Assembly (NCBI GenBank): GCA_019232645.1
Contig: JAFANO010000756.1
Coordinates: 1 to 8,267 of the forward strand
From: Planctomycetaceae bacterium
GTDB lineage: Bacteria > Planctomycetota > Planctomycetia > Isosphaerales > Isosphaeraceae
Direction: 5' to 3'
Length of the DNA stretch: 8,267 nt
Of the stretch, positions 1 through 7,086 are shown piece by piece; the stretch's first letter is position 1; every line of letters starts with the position of its first letter. The notes beneath the pieces are model-generated. The model searched no databases, was not told where the DNA came from, and saw only the letters and a program-made list of their open reading frames with translations. Position numbers and translations under genes: made by a program.

Positions 1-10
1 CTTGGTAAAC

Positions 11-463
11 ATGTCAAGCCAGGATGGCATTTCGCGCCGACGGAGCCGACGACATCCCTTATCCTTCGAGGCGATGGAAGGGCGCCGCTTGCTGAGCACG
101 GCCACCCCGATCCATGCCGCAGTCATGCCTCCGGGACCCCGCCTACTGCCCCTCGCCGGGACGGCGCCACAGGGTCCGGCCTCACATCCGAGCGTTTCGA
201 GCCTCCCCTCTGCGTCAGACGTCGGGCACGTCGGTTCGCAGTACGTCAAGCTGGCATTCTCGCACGCCTCGCTCCGGGTGGGCAAGTCGTATGTCCGGGC
301 GATCCTCAAGGGCGACGGCAAGGCGCTGAAGCACCTGGGAAATTCGATCCAGGTCAAGAGCCTCGGGAAGCAGTTCGACGACCTGGGTCATTCGTCTTTG
401 GTCAAGCATGTGGGCAAGCAGTTCCAGAACCTCGGAAAGTCGGTCTCCCACTGGTTCAAGTAG
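11..463 (+). CDS. Small LEPR-XLL-motif protein with C-terminal repeats, function unknown
   Basis: The 150-residue product begins with a basic stretch (RRRSRRH, residues 9-15) followed by LSFEAMEGRRLLS (17-29). This matches the N-terminal LEPR-XLL-type motif (F/LE-x-LE-x-R-x-LLS) that planctomycetes place at the start of many exported or surface proteins. There is no classical hydrophobic signal peptide, as is usual for such proteins. Residues 30-75 are rich in Pro, Ala and Ser and look like a linker. The C-terminal half is basic and amphipathic, with two adjacent 16-residue repeats: VKSLGKQFDDLGHSSL (115-130) and VKHVGKQFQNLGKSVS (131-146). A weaker copy, KALKHLGNSI, precedes them at 104-113. 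I chose ATG at 11, which puts the motif at its usual distance from the N-terminus. The frame stays open to the window edge (a TTG lies at 2) and only 10 upstream bases are visible, so the ribosome-binding site cannot be judged. Export or surface location is inferred from the motif. The molecular function is unknown. Confidence 0.75.
   Translation: MSSQDGISRRRSRRHPLSFEAMEGRRLLSTATPIHAAVMPPGPRLLPLAGTAPQGPASHPSVSSLPSASDVGHVGSQYVKLAFSHASLRVGKSYVRAILKGDGKALKHLGNSIQVKSLGKQFDDLGHSSLVKHVGKQFQNLGKSVSHWFK
353..448 (+). repeat. Two tandem 48-bp coding repeats (16 residues each)
   Basis: Codons 115-130 and 131-146 of the small LEPR-XLL-type protein form two adjacent copies of one 16-residue unit with the pattern VKxxGKQFxxLGxSxx. 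GKQF and LG fall at the same places in both copies. At the DNA level each copy begins with GTCAAG and shares AAGCAGTTC. Hydrophobic residues recur in a helix-like spacing with Lys between them, so each unit is probably a basic amphipathic helix. The helix reading is inference. Confidence 0.6.
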
Positions 464-882
464 TCGGGGCCGGCGACGGAGCTTGACGCACGCCGGAGGG
501 TCGTCATCGGGGCCTGAATCCTTCGTGGGATGAGGTTAGCCTGCGAAAAAGAGCCGGCTTCTCCTGCATGATGCGATTCCCTCGGGACGAGACAACTGGT
601 ATAGCTTGGCACCATCACCCACGGTTTCTTCGCGGGAGAGGAATCGCCCGCGATCGAGAACTCCGTCGGAGGATCGCCCGGCGACCCCGAAGGTACGAAC
701 CGAGTGCGGCCGGCCGGGCGAACACCTGCGGAACGGGCGGCAGGCACGGTCGGTGTATCGGCACCATTGGCCCATGCACCGGCACCCGCCGTTCTCGCAA
801 GATCCCCCCGAGTTTGCCGCCGACGGGCCTGTCCGCCTGCCTGCGATTCGGGAATCGTCTTCCTCCAGCGAGGACCTTCGCC
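464..882. other. Intergenic stretch with no convincing gene
   Basis: I see no supportable gene in these 419 bases. The forward frame that later becomes the glycosyltransferase is open from 568, but before 883 its translation is Arg-, Cys- and Pro-rich with no family features. The reverse frames here have similarly random composition. The region holds weak inverted repeats: CCGGCG/CGCCGG (470-475 with 491-496, 15-base loop) and TCGCGGG/CCCGCGA (630-636 with 647-653, 10-base loop). Neither is followed by a T tract. TCGGGGCC occurs directly repeated at 464 and 507. No promoter with well-spaced -35 and -10 boxes stood out. It presumably carries the end signals of the left gene and the start signals of the glycosyltransferase gene. 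Confidence 0.5.
870..874 (+). promoter_or_regulatory. Ribosome-binding site supporting the ATG at 883
   Basis: GAGGA lies 8 bases upstream of the ATG at 883, an ideal Shine-Dalgarno placement. The other in-frame starts are poorer. The ATG at 922 has only a G run touching it, and GTG 961 and ATG 991 have no purine-rich site at the right distance. This decides the start chosen for the glycosyltransferase. Confidence 0.5.
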
Positions 883-2322
883 ATGGCCGGCGACAGCAGC
901 ATCCGGACTGAGACCCCGGGGATGAGCGGAAGGGGTCACGGTGAGCCCGATCCCCACCTCGTGACCCTCCCGCATCGTCGGGCTTGGGCGATGCCGGCGC
1001 CCCCAGAGGTGGAGGCACGACCCGAGGCGACGGCCGTCCCGCAAGGCGGGGGTGCTTCCCTCGCGAAGACCTATGCCGTGCTGGCGGCGCTGCTGGTGGC
1101 CTTGATGATCGGCTTCTCGGCCGGGCCCGTCGCGAACGCCGTTACCTGCAAGAAGAACAAGGATTACACCCTCTGGTACCAGACCGGGCGGTTCGCGCTG
1201 AGGGGGGCCGACATCTACCCGAAGGACGATCGGCCGTTCCCCTTCATGTATCCTCCGTCCTGCGCGGCGCTGCTGGCGCCGGGGAGCGTCGTCGGCGAGG
1301 TCCCGTTCGTCCTCGGCCTGACCCTGATCAACTCCGCCGCGTGGCTCGCCGCCATCCTGCTGTCGGTCGACCTGGCGACGGGCCGGGCCTGGCGGCAGGA
1401 CCCGCTCCTGTACCTGGCCCCGACGCTCTGCGTGCTGCCGTTCGTGAACGACACCTTCCTGCTCGGGCAGCCGAACCTCCTGCTGCTGGCGCTGATGCTC
1501 GGGGCGTGCGCCTGCCTCCGGCGGCACCGGCAGGGGTGCGCCGGGGTGCTGATCGCGCTGGCGGCGGCGATCAAGGCGTTCCCGGTGATGGCGGTCGGGT
1601 ACCTCGTTTATCGACGTTGCTGGAAGGCGGTCGCCGCCGTGGTCGTGGCGATGGCCCTGCTCCTCCTGGTCCTGCCGATGGCCTTCCGGGGCCCAGGGCG
1701 GGCCCTGGACGACTTGACAACCTGGACCCGGGGCATGGTGCTGAAGTACGACGCCGACGCGATCGCCCAGCGTCCCATGCGCTGCTACAGCTTCAAGAAC
1801 CAGTCCCTGATGGCGATCGCCAATCGCCTGCTGCGGCCGATCCCGGCCGACGGCGAGGCGGACAAGAGCTGGAAGGTCAACGTCGCCGACCTGGACTTCC
1901 GTACGATCAACGCCCTGATCGTGGCGACCGGGCTCGGCCTGTGCGGCTTCTACCTGGCCTCGATGCCCCGACGTGGGCGACGCACGGATCGAACCGATGC
2001 GATCGAGTGGGGCATGCTGCTGCTGCTGATCCTGATCTTCTCGCCCTTGTCGTTCAACTATTTCTACGTCTGGCTACTCTATCCGCTGGCCCTGGTGTTG
2101 AACCTGGTCCTGTCGGTCCGCGGGGCCCCCGATGGGCGGGTCGTGAAGCCGGTGCTGATCGCCTGCCTGGCGGCGAACGTGGTCCTGCTCGCCCTGGCGA
2201 TCCCCTTCCGGCGCGAGGCCCAGGCGTACGGCAACCTCTTCTTCGCGAGCCTCCTGTTGCTCGTCGGCCTGGGATGGGGGATGCGTCGGATGGCGGACCC
2301 GACCTCGGCCCTGGCGAGTTGA
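883..2322 (+). CDS. GT87-family (DUF2029) polytopic membrane glycosyltransferase
   Basis: The 479-residue product has about 10-11 hydrophobic segments, near residues 64-86, 141-161, 174-186, 198-213, 219-243, 249-268, 342-360, 376-386, 391-410, 422-440 and 449-466. It shows the GT87 pattern in order: KDYTLWYQTGRFALRGADIY followed by FMYPPS (residues 93-126), GQPN (195-198), IKAFPV (230-235), NQSL (306-309) and SPLSFNYFYVW (387-397). Characterised GT87 enzymes such as mycobacterial PimE transfer mannose from polyprenyl-phosphate-mannose to lipid-linked or glycan acceptors on the outer side of the cytoplasmic membrane. The Asp in KDYTLW (residue 94) sits in the first outer loop, where the family's essential Asp is expected. 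Sugar and acceptor cannot be read from sequence. The start at 883 is chosen for its ribosome-binding site, but the first 36 residues are hydrophilic and not family-like, so ATG 991 (443 residues) remains a good alternative. The gene stands alone and converges on the SWIM gene, 68 bases away. Family call firm, start uncertain. Confidence 0.87.
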   Translation: MAGDSSIRTETPGMSGRGHGEPDPHLVTLPHRRAWAMPAPPEVEARPEATAVPQGGGASLAKTYAVLAALLVALMIGFSAGPVANAVTCKKNKDYTLWYQTGRFALRGADIYPKDDRPFPFMYPPSCAALLAPGSVVGEVPFVLGLTLINSAAWLAAILLSVDLATGRAWRQDPLLYLAPTLCVLPFVNDTFLLGQPNLLLLALMLGACACLRRHRQGCAGVLIALAAAIKAFPVMAVGYLVYRRCWKAVAAVVVAMALLLLVLPMAFRGPGRALDDLTTWTRGMVLKYDADAIAQRPMRCYSFKNQSLMAIANRLLRPIPADGEADKSWKVNVADLDFRTINALIVATGLGLCGFYLASMPRRGRRTDRTDAIEWGMLLLLILIFSPLSFNYFYVWLLYPLALVLNLVLSVRGAPDGRVVKPVLIACLAANVVLLALAIPFRREAQAYGNLFFASLLLLVGLGWGMRRMADPTSALAS

Positions 2323-2333
2323 GGTAGGGGGAG

Positions 2334-2357
2334 CCGGCCCTTGGGGTCCGGGGCCGG
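2334..2357. terminator. GC-rich hairpin between convergent genes, possible bidirectional terminator
   Basis: CCGGCCC (2334-2340) pairs perfectly with GGGCCGG (2351-2357) around a 10-base loop, in the 68-base gap between two convergent stop codons. Its position suits a shared terminator. Neither strand shows a clear T tract after the stem; the minus-strand exit is C/T-rich. This could therefore be a Rho-assisted or transcript-protecting hairpin rather than a classical intrinsic terminator. Confidence 0.3.
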
Positions 2358-2390
2358 GGGCGTCCCAACGCGCCGCGGGTGCGGGCCGCA

Positions 2391-3317
2391 TCATTGCCGG
2401 CCCGAGTCGCCGGCCGCCGGGGCAGTCGCCTCGGCGGCATCGCGGCCGACGAAGGCATCGAGGCCTCGGGCAGAGGCCCGGGAGTAGGCTGGCTCGATCG
2501 CGTCGAGGAGCGGCTGCGTGCCCCTCCAGAAGGGGAACCCGCCCAGACGTCGAGGGAGCCCGGCGGGCTCGGGGGGCGCCACGACCTCGCCGAACGGGTC
2601 GTCCGCCAGGCCGCCTCCGGACCAGAAGGCCCCGACGTCCGCCGCCAGCGGCTCGGGGGGCATCGCCGCGGGCGCGGCCGGGCCCGGCTCGGCGCGGCCG
2701 GCCGCCGACCCGCCCAGGGCCTCGAGGCGCGCGAAGAGCTCGTCCCGCGTCAGGCCGCGGAGGGTGAAGATCAGGAAGGGGTCGCGATCGAACTCCTCGC
2801 CCAGCAGGTAGTAGACCGCGGCGATGTGCTTGCACGGGTTCGAGTCGTCGGGGCAGGAGCAGTCCGTGCTCAGGTCGCCGCGCCGCTCCGGGAAGAGCGA
2901 CAGCTTGGCGTCGCGGAAGACCTGCTCGATGTCCTGAGGCATCTCCCCCGCCAACAGCTTGGCGGCGAAGATCGCCTGCCCCCCCAGCGCGGCGATTAGC
3001 GCCTTCCAGTCGGCGTCGGAGAGCGTCTTGGCCTTGATGGTGACGTCATAGGGCTGGGGGCGAGACCCCTGGACCTTAGCCCGGACCCGCCCCGTCTCGA
3101 CGTCGATCGAGAGGACCTGCCCGCCGCGGGCGTACGACCGCCCGCGCGCCAGCCGCGCCCCGATCTGGAAACTGTTCAGGACATCGAGCCAGCGCTTGGC
3201 CCACCAGCTCGTGCCGAACTCGCCACGCTTCGATTGCGCCTTGATCCCGCCCTTGACCTCGCGCGGCCTCGAGCGGGGGAAATACCAATCATCGTCGTAA
3301 TAGCGCCTCCGGCTCAT
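2391..3317 (-). CDS. SWIM zinc-finger protein, partner of the SNF2 helicase
   Basis: The 308-residue product carries a SWIM zinc finger, CSCPDDSNPCKH, with ligands Cys153, Cys155, Cys162 and His164 (CxCx6CxH). The N-terminal part (GTSWWAKRWLDVLNSF, residues 35-50; GARLARGRSYARGGQV, 53-68; VQGSRPQPY, 82-90) is the conserved block seen ahead of the finger in bacterial SWIM family proteins. A Pro/Ala-rich linker (about 203-225) leads to a C-terminal segment with FWSGG (231-235) and LGGFPFW (258-264), also family-like. SWIM fingers are proposed to bind DNA or protein. In bacteria these proteins are typically encoded next to SNF2-type ATPases, as here, which suggests they work with the helicase. 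No catalytic site is visible. The gene follows the 137-residue ORF by 30 bases on the same strand, so the two are probably cotranscribed. Upstream of the ATG there is only a G-rich stretch (GGGGGCC) as a weak ribosome-binding site. The family call is firm, the biological role inferred. Confidence 0.88.
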   Translation of the reverse strand: MSRRRYYDDDWYFPRSRPREVKGGIKAQSKRGEFGTSWWAKRWLDVLNSFQIGARLARGRSYARGGQVLSIDVETGRVRAKVQGSRPQPYDVTIKAKTLSDADWKALIAALGGQAIFAAKLLAGEMPQDIEQVFRDAKLSLFPERRGDLSTDCSCPDDSNPCKHIAAVYYLLGEEFDRDPFLIFTLRGLTRDELFARLEALGGSAAGRAEPGPAAPAAMPPEPLAADVGAFWSGGGLADDPFGEVVAPPEPAGLPRRLGGFPFWRGTQPLLDAIEPAYSRASARGLDAFVGRDAAEATAPAAGDSGRQ

Positions 3318-3347
3318 GATCGGGCCCCCGAGGGAGGTCTGCAGCGA

Positions 3348-3761
3348 TCAGACGTACTGCCCGGCGAACGCGAGATAGCCGGTCTCGCCACGACGGAGCT
3401 GCGAGTGCCTGCGGACCGAATCCCGGACCACCCGGAGGCCGTCGTGCCAGACGTCGTCGGAGATGTCGTCGCGGAGCTGCCGGATCGCCTCCAGGGCGCC
3501 GACGAGGTCGGCGACGCGATCGTCCGTCGGTCCCGTGCCGTTCAGGCAGCAGCGCAGCGCCTCGTCCACCGCGCGATCGTCGATGCCGGGGTCCTCGCGA
3601 TGCCGGCTGACCAGGGCGAACTCGATGTTCTGGAGCACGTCCTCATGCTCGCCCGCCATCTGCTTCATGAGCTTGATCGGCGATCGCGAGCGCTCGCTCT
3701 CGTAGCTGGAGACGCGATCGCGATTCTTGAACAATCGTTTGGGAGGTTGCCTCTTGGCCAT
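3348..3761 (-). CDS. Unrecognised 137-residue protein between the SNF2 and SWIM genes
   Basis: I do not recognise this protein. It starts with a basic segment (MAKRQPPKRLFKNRDR), then a Ser/Arg-rich stretch, and from about residue 28 looks mostly helical and charged: MAGEHEDVLQNIEFAL (35-50), VADLVGALEAIRQLRDD (83-99) and DDVWHDGLRVVRDSVRRHS (102-120). It ends in an aromatic tail, GYLAFAGQYV (128-137). There is no signal peptide or membrane segment, so it is probably cytoplasmic. Reasons to believe it is real: GAGG lies 9 bases before the ATG, a good promoter lies just upstream, the composition is protein-like on the operon strand, and it fits tightly between two genes of a known pair. The two Cys at residues 71-72 do not form a metal-site pattern. 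A helper of the helicase/SWIM pair is one possibility, from position alone; an unrelated passenger gene is another. Confidence 0.72.
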   Translation of the reverse strand: MAKRQPPKRLFKNRDRVSSYESERSRSPIKLMKQMAGEHEDVLQNIEFALVSRHREDPGIDDRAVDEALRCCLNGTGPTDDRVADLVGALEAIRQLRDDISDDVWHDGLRVVRDSVRRHSQLRRGETGYLAFAGQYV

Positions 3762-3812
3762 GGTCGAAAACCTCGGGTATTGCGGCTAGCTAGGGTCGTC
3801 TCCCTACGATTC

Positions 3813-3841
3813 ATGATATCGGGCTCGAGGGCCGGTGCCAA
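3813..3841 (-). promoter_or_regulatory. Sigma70-like promoter upstream of the 137-residue gene
   Basis: Reading the minus strand, TTGGCA (3841-3836) is followed by exactly 17 bases and then TATCAT (3818-3813). Each box matches five of six consensus positions. The expected transcript start is near 3806, giving a leader of about 45 bases before the ATG at 3761. It lies in the 115-base gap after the helicase stop codon, so the 137-residue gene and the SWIM gene may be expressed independently of the helicase. A short inverted repeat (TAGGG/CCCTA, 3791-3795 with 3802-3806) sits at the predicted start of the transcript. Seen by eye only; whether the planctomycete housekeeping sigma uses it is untested. 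Confidence 0.5.
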
Positions 3842-3876
3842 TCCGTCCTGGTCCCGGCCGGAGGTCCTCGGGCGCG

Positions 3877-6800
3877 TCACTCGGCGAGGCCGAGCGCCTC
3901 GCGGCGGAGGGTGAAGAGCTCCTTGAGCTCCTCGCTGGAGAGCTTGGTCAGCCAGTCCTCGCCGGTGCCGACGATCGCGCCGGCGACCTGCTGCTTGCGT
4001 TCGATCATGTCGTCGATCTTCTCCTCGATCGTGCCGACGCAGACGAACTTGTGGACCTGGACCATGCGCGTCTGGCCGATCCGGAAGGCGCGGTCGGTCG
4101 CCTGGTTCTCGACGGCCGGGTTCCACCAGCGGTCGAAGTGGAAGACGTGGTTGGCGCGGGTCAGGTTCAGCCCGGTGCCCCCGGCCTTGACTGTGAGGAT
4201 GAAGAGGCGCGGGGAGTCGGCGTCGCTTTTGCCGTCGCCATCGCCGTCGCCTCCCTGCTGGAAGCGCGCGACCATGAGGTCGCGCTGGCGCTTGGGGACC
4301 CCGCCGTGGAGGAAGAGGACCTCGCGGCCGAACTCTTCCTGGAGGTGCCGGCGGAGGATCGCGCCCATCTCGGAGAACTGGGTGAAGATCAGGGCGCGGT
4401 CGCCCTCCTCGAGCGCCTCGTCGAGCATCTCGGTCAGCCGCGCCAGCTTTCCCGAGCGGCCGGGGATGGCCGAGTTGTCGCCGAGGAACTGCGCCGGGTG
4501 GTTGCAGACCTGCTTGAGCTTGGCCAGGGTCGCCAGGACGAGGCCCTTGCGCTGGATGCCCTCGGCGGTGGCGAGCTGCTCGGCGGTCTCCGCGACGACG
4601 GCCTCGTAGAGCGAGGCCTGCTCCTTGGTCAGCGTGCAGTAGACCTTCATCTCGAGCTTGTCGGGCAGGTCGGAGATGATCGCCTTGTCGGTCTTGAGCC
4701 GGCGGAGCAGGAACGGGCCGGTCAGGCGCTGGAGCTTCCGCGTGGCCTCGGGGTCGCGGTTGGCCTGGATCGGCACGTGGAACGACCGCTTGAACTCGGC
4801 CTGGGTGCCGAGCAGGCCGGGGTTGAGGAACTCCATGATCGACCAGAGGTCGCCGACGTGGTTCTCGACCGGCGTACCGGTCAGCGCGACCCGGTAGTCG
4901 GGCTCGAGCGCCCGGGCCGCGCGGGCCTGCTTGGTCTCGGGGTTCTTGATGTTCTGCGCCTCGTCGAGGATCACGCCGGCCCAGGGGACCGGCTTGAACA
5001 GCGCGAAGTCGCGATGCAGCAGCGCGTAGCTGGAGAGGACCAGGGCGTGGCGGGTCGCCTGCTCCCGGAACTCCGGCCCCTTGATCCGGGACAGCCCGTG
5101 GTGGATCATCACGGGCAGGTCGGGCGTGAACCGGGCCGCCTCCTTCTGCCAGTTGCCCACGACCGACATCGGGCAGATCAGCAGGGTCGGCCGCCGGTCC
5201 TTGCCGCTCGACTCCCAGTCGCGCTGGACCATCGCGAGCGTCTGGATCGTCTTGCCCAGGCCCATGTCGTCGGCCAGGCAGGCGCCGAAGCCCCAGCGGT
5301 GGAGGAAGCCGAGCCACGAGTAGCCCCGCGCCTGGTAGGGCCGCAAGGTCCCGTGGAAGCCGCGCGGGGCGTCGAGCGCCTCGAACGCCGCGCCCCCCTG
5401 AAGCTGGTCGAGCAGCTCGGCGAGCCAGCCGGTGGCCTCGACCCCCTCGAACGCCAGGCCTCCGGGCGGCTTGGCGACGCCCAGGGCCATGAAGACCGCC
5501 TGGCGGGCGGTGATCGCCGACTCCCCCTTGGCCTTCCAGAAGGCCAAGGCCGCCTGGATCTCCTCGGCGCTGAGCTGGACCCACTGCCCCCGGACCTGGA
5601 CCAGCGGCGTCTTGAGCCGGGCCAGCGCCTCCAGCTCGGACCTCGTGAGCTTCTGGTCGCCCAGCGCGACCTCCCACTTGAAGTTGAGGATCTGCTTGAG
5701 CGACAGGATCCCCTTGCCCTTGAGCTTGGGCGGCTTGACGACGGCCCGCGCCGCGAGGCGGAGCTTGGTCCCCTTGCGGCTCCACCACGCGGGCAGGAGC
5801 ACGCCGAAGCCGGCCTGCTCCAAGAGCCACGACTTCTGCGTGAGGAACTCGTGCGCGCCGGCGGCGTCGAGGGTGTAGCCGCCGGGCGCGGCCGCCTTCA
5901 GGCTTTCCTCGATCCGGGGGCTGATCGACGCCGCCTGCCCCAGGGCCGCCAACAGGTACTCGCGCGGCTTGAAGTCGCCACGCCTGAGGACCGACGCCTG
6001 GCGCCCCCTGGGGTCCCAGGCGTCGGCGGCCGGCACCAGCAGGCTGGGGTCGTCGGCGGCCTGGAGCAGGTAGCGGACCGTCCATGCGCCCGGCGCGCGG
6101 ACGACCCACTTGCCCCCGTCGAGGTCGTCACCTTCGACCTCGGGCTCCTCCAGGCGGAAGCAAAGCCGGAAGGGGGCGGCCGCCGTCACGGCGATCGGGA
6201 GCCGCCAGCGGCGGACCTGCTCGGCGAACCGCTCCAGCTCGGCCGGGTCGCCCTCCATGAGGCCCTCGGGCGTCCGGAGCGAGGCCAGCCACTGGTCGTG
6301 GATGCTGTCGAAGCGCGCCGCCTTGCGCCGGGCCGGCGGCTTCGCGGGGGAGGGGGCCGCCGGTTCTGCCGAGGACCGGACCAGGTGATCGACCATCGCG
6401 GCGACGAACGCGGAGGCCGCGGCCGTGGGGCTGGTCTCGGGGGGCGCCCCGGCGTCCCGGCCCAGCGCCCGGCAGGCCGAGGGCATGGCGCGGGCCAGTT
6501 GTGCCAGCCGGTGCGCGTCGGCCCCGGCGACGACCGGCTCCCAACGGGCGCGATACGACCCGTCCAGGCGCGCCACTCCGGGCAGGAACTGCTGCCGGGC
6601 CGCCAGCGCCGCGCCGAACCGGAAGGCGGCCGACGCATACTCCAGCGTCTTGCCGACGACGATCCCCGGCGCCAGCGTCTGCCGACCGGTGCAGGCCTCG
6701 AGCAGATCGGCCGCCCGATCGGCCCGGAGCCGGAGCCCCGACACCGCCCAGGGGGCGATCCCGGCCTCGGCGGCAATCGCGGGGGGCTCGTCAATCAGGG

Positions 6801-7086
6801 GGCTGGAGGCCACCGGCCGGCCCCCGACGGAAGGAAGCCAGGCGACCCAGGTCCCGGCCACCTCGCCACCGGCCTCGACGCCCGCGACCGCCTCCGCCAG
6901 CGCCTCGGCGAGCCGCGCCACTCCCGCGTCGAAGGGCAGGGCTGGGGCCGTGGCGGGGGCCCGGGTCCCGGCCTTCGTCCCCCTCGCCCGGCCTCGTTTC
7001 GGGGGCGCGTCGGCCGATGGCTCCGGCGGCGTTTCGCCCCAGAGGACCAGCGCCCCTTCCAGGATCGCGGCATGAAGCACGAGCAT
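3877..7086 (-). CDS. SNF2-family (HepA/Snf2-like) ATPase/helicase with N-terminal SNF2-associated domain
   Basis: The 1069-residue product is a bacterial SNF2-type DNA-dependent ATPase. Residues 1 to about 550 match the bacterial SNF2 helicase-associated region (DUF3670/PF12419 type), which opens with the familiar MLVLHA...LWGE; this supports the ATG at 7086. The ATPase core follows: DDMGLGKT Walker A (606-613), DEAQ Walker B (708-711) and TGTP (736-739). The second lobe has IFTQF (900-904), GGTGLNLT (969-976) and DRAFRIGQ with the arginine finger (998-1005). All key residues are present, so an active motor that remodels DNA or protein-DNA complexes is expected; unwinding activity is not implied. 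An unusual Gly/Asp stretch (946-952) is inserted before GGTGLNLT. The gene leads a leftward cluster with the 137-residue ORF (115-base gap) and the SWIM gene. No good Shine-Dalgarno sequence precedes the ATG; GGGA directly abuts it. No nuclease or methylase domain is visible, so a defence role is not indicated. Confidence 0.95.
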   Translation of the reverse strand: MLVLHAAILEGALVLWGETPPEPSADAPPKRGRARGTKAGTRAPATAPALPFDAGVARLAEALAEAVAGVEAGGEVAGTWVAWLPSVGGRPVASSPLIDEPPAIAAEAGIAPWAVSGLRLRADRAADLLEACTGRQTLAPGIVVGKTLEYASAAFRFGAALAARQQFLPGVARLDGSYRARWEPVVAGADAHRLAQLARAMPSACRALGRDAGAPPETSPTAAASAFVAAMVDHLVRSSAEPAAPSPAKPPARRKAARFDSIHDQWLASLRTPEGLMEGDPAELERFAEQVRRWRLPIAVTAAAPFRLCFRLEEPEVEGDDLDGGKWVVRAPGAWTVRYLLQAADDPSLLVPAADAWDPRGRQASVLRRGDFKPREYLLAALGQAASISPRIEESLKAAAPGGYTLDAAGAHEFLTQKSWLLEQAGFGVLLPAWWSRKGTKLRLAARAVVKPPKLKGKGILSLKQILNFKWEVALGDQKLTRSELEALARLKTPLVQVRGQWVQLSAEEIQAALAFWKAKGESAITARQAVFMALGVAKPPGGLAFEGVEATGWLAELLDQLQGGAAFEALDAPRGFHGTLRPYQARGYSWLGFLHRWGFGACLADDMGLGKTIQTLAMVQRDWESSGKDRRPTLLICPMSVVGNWQKEAARFTPDLPVMIHHGLSRIKGPEFREQATRHALVLSSYALLHRDFALFKPVPWAGVILDEAQNIKNPETKQARAARALEPDYRVALTGTPVENHVGDLWSIMEFLNPGLLGTQAEFKRSFHVPIQANRDPEATRKLQRLTGPFLLRRLKTDKAIISDLPDKLEMKVYCTLTKEQASLYEAVVAETAEQLATAEGIQRKGLVLATLAKLKQVCNHPAQFLGDNSAIPGRSGKLARLTEMLDEALEEGDRALIFTQFSEMGAILRRHLQEEFGREVLFLHGGVPKRQRDLMVARFQQGGDGDGDGKSDADSPRLFILTVKAGGTGLNLTRANHVFHFDRWWNPAVENQATDRAFRIGQTRMVQVHKFVCVGTIEEKIDDMIERKQQVAGAIVGTGEDWLTKLSSEELKELFTLRREALGLAE

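Noticed and set aside
583..606. TATAGC near 600 as a -10 box for a transcript into the GT87 gene.
   Set aside because: No acceptable -35 box lies at the right distance (TTCCCT matches poorly), and the site is about 280 bases from the chosen start.
568..882. N-terminal extension of the GT87 gene back to ATG 568.
   Set aside because: The added residues are Arg-rich and unlike any GT87 N-terminus, and a good ribosome-binding site occurs later at 870-874.
536..1018. A 160-residue minus-strand frame in the long intergenic stretch.
   Set aside because: Cys-, Arg- and Ser-rich translation with no domain pattern and no convincing ribosome-binding site; most likely chance in GC-rich DNA.
388..1527. 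A 379-residue minus-strand frame across the left intergenic region and the GT87 gene.
   Set aside because: Composition is random-looking (Arg, Gln, Gly, Pro), it has no motifs, and it overlaps two plus-strand genes.
984..2327. A 447-residue plus-strand frame overlapping the GT87 gene.
   Set aside because: It is the Arg/Gly/Pro-rich neighbouring frame of the GT87 gene, without membrane segments. The GT87 frame shows conserved motifs over the same bases.
2379..2999. A 206-residue plus-strand frame opposite the SWIM gene.
   Set aside because: It is a complement shadow. The SWIM zinc ligands and conserved N-terminal block are on the minus strand.
3665..6109. An 814-residue open frame on the minus strand within the helicase gene.
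   Set aside because: It is an alternate frame of the helicase, extremely rich in Arg, Gly and Pro, with no family features.
2391..7086. The SNF2, small ORF and SWIM cluster as a new anti-phage defence system.
   Set aside because: There is no nuclease, methyltransferase, protease or other effector domain and no mobile-element context. SNF2/SWIM pairs occur widely as ordinary chromosomal genes, so a defence claim would rest on nothing visible here.
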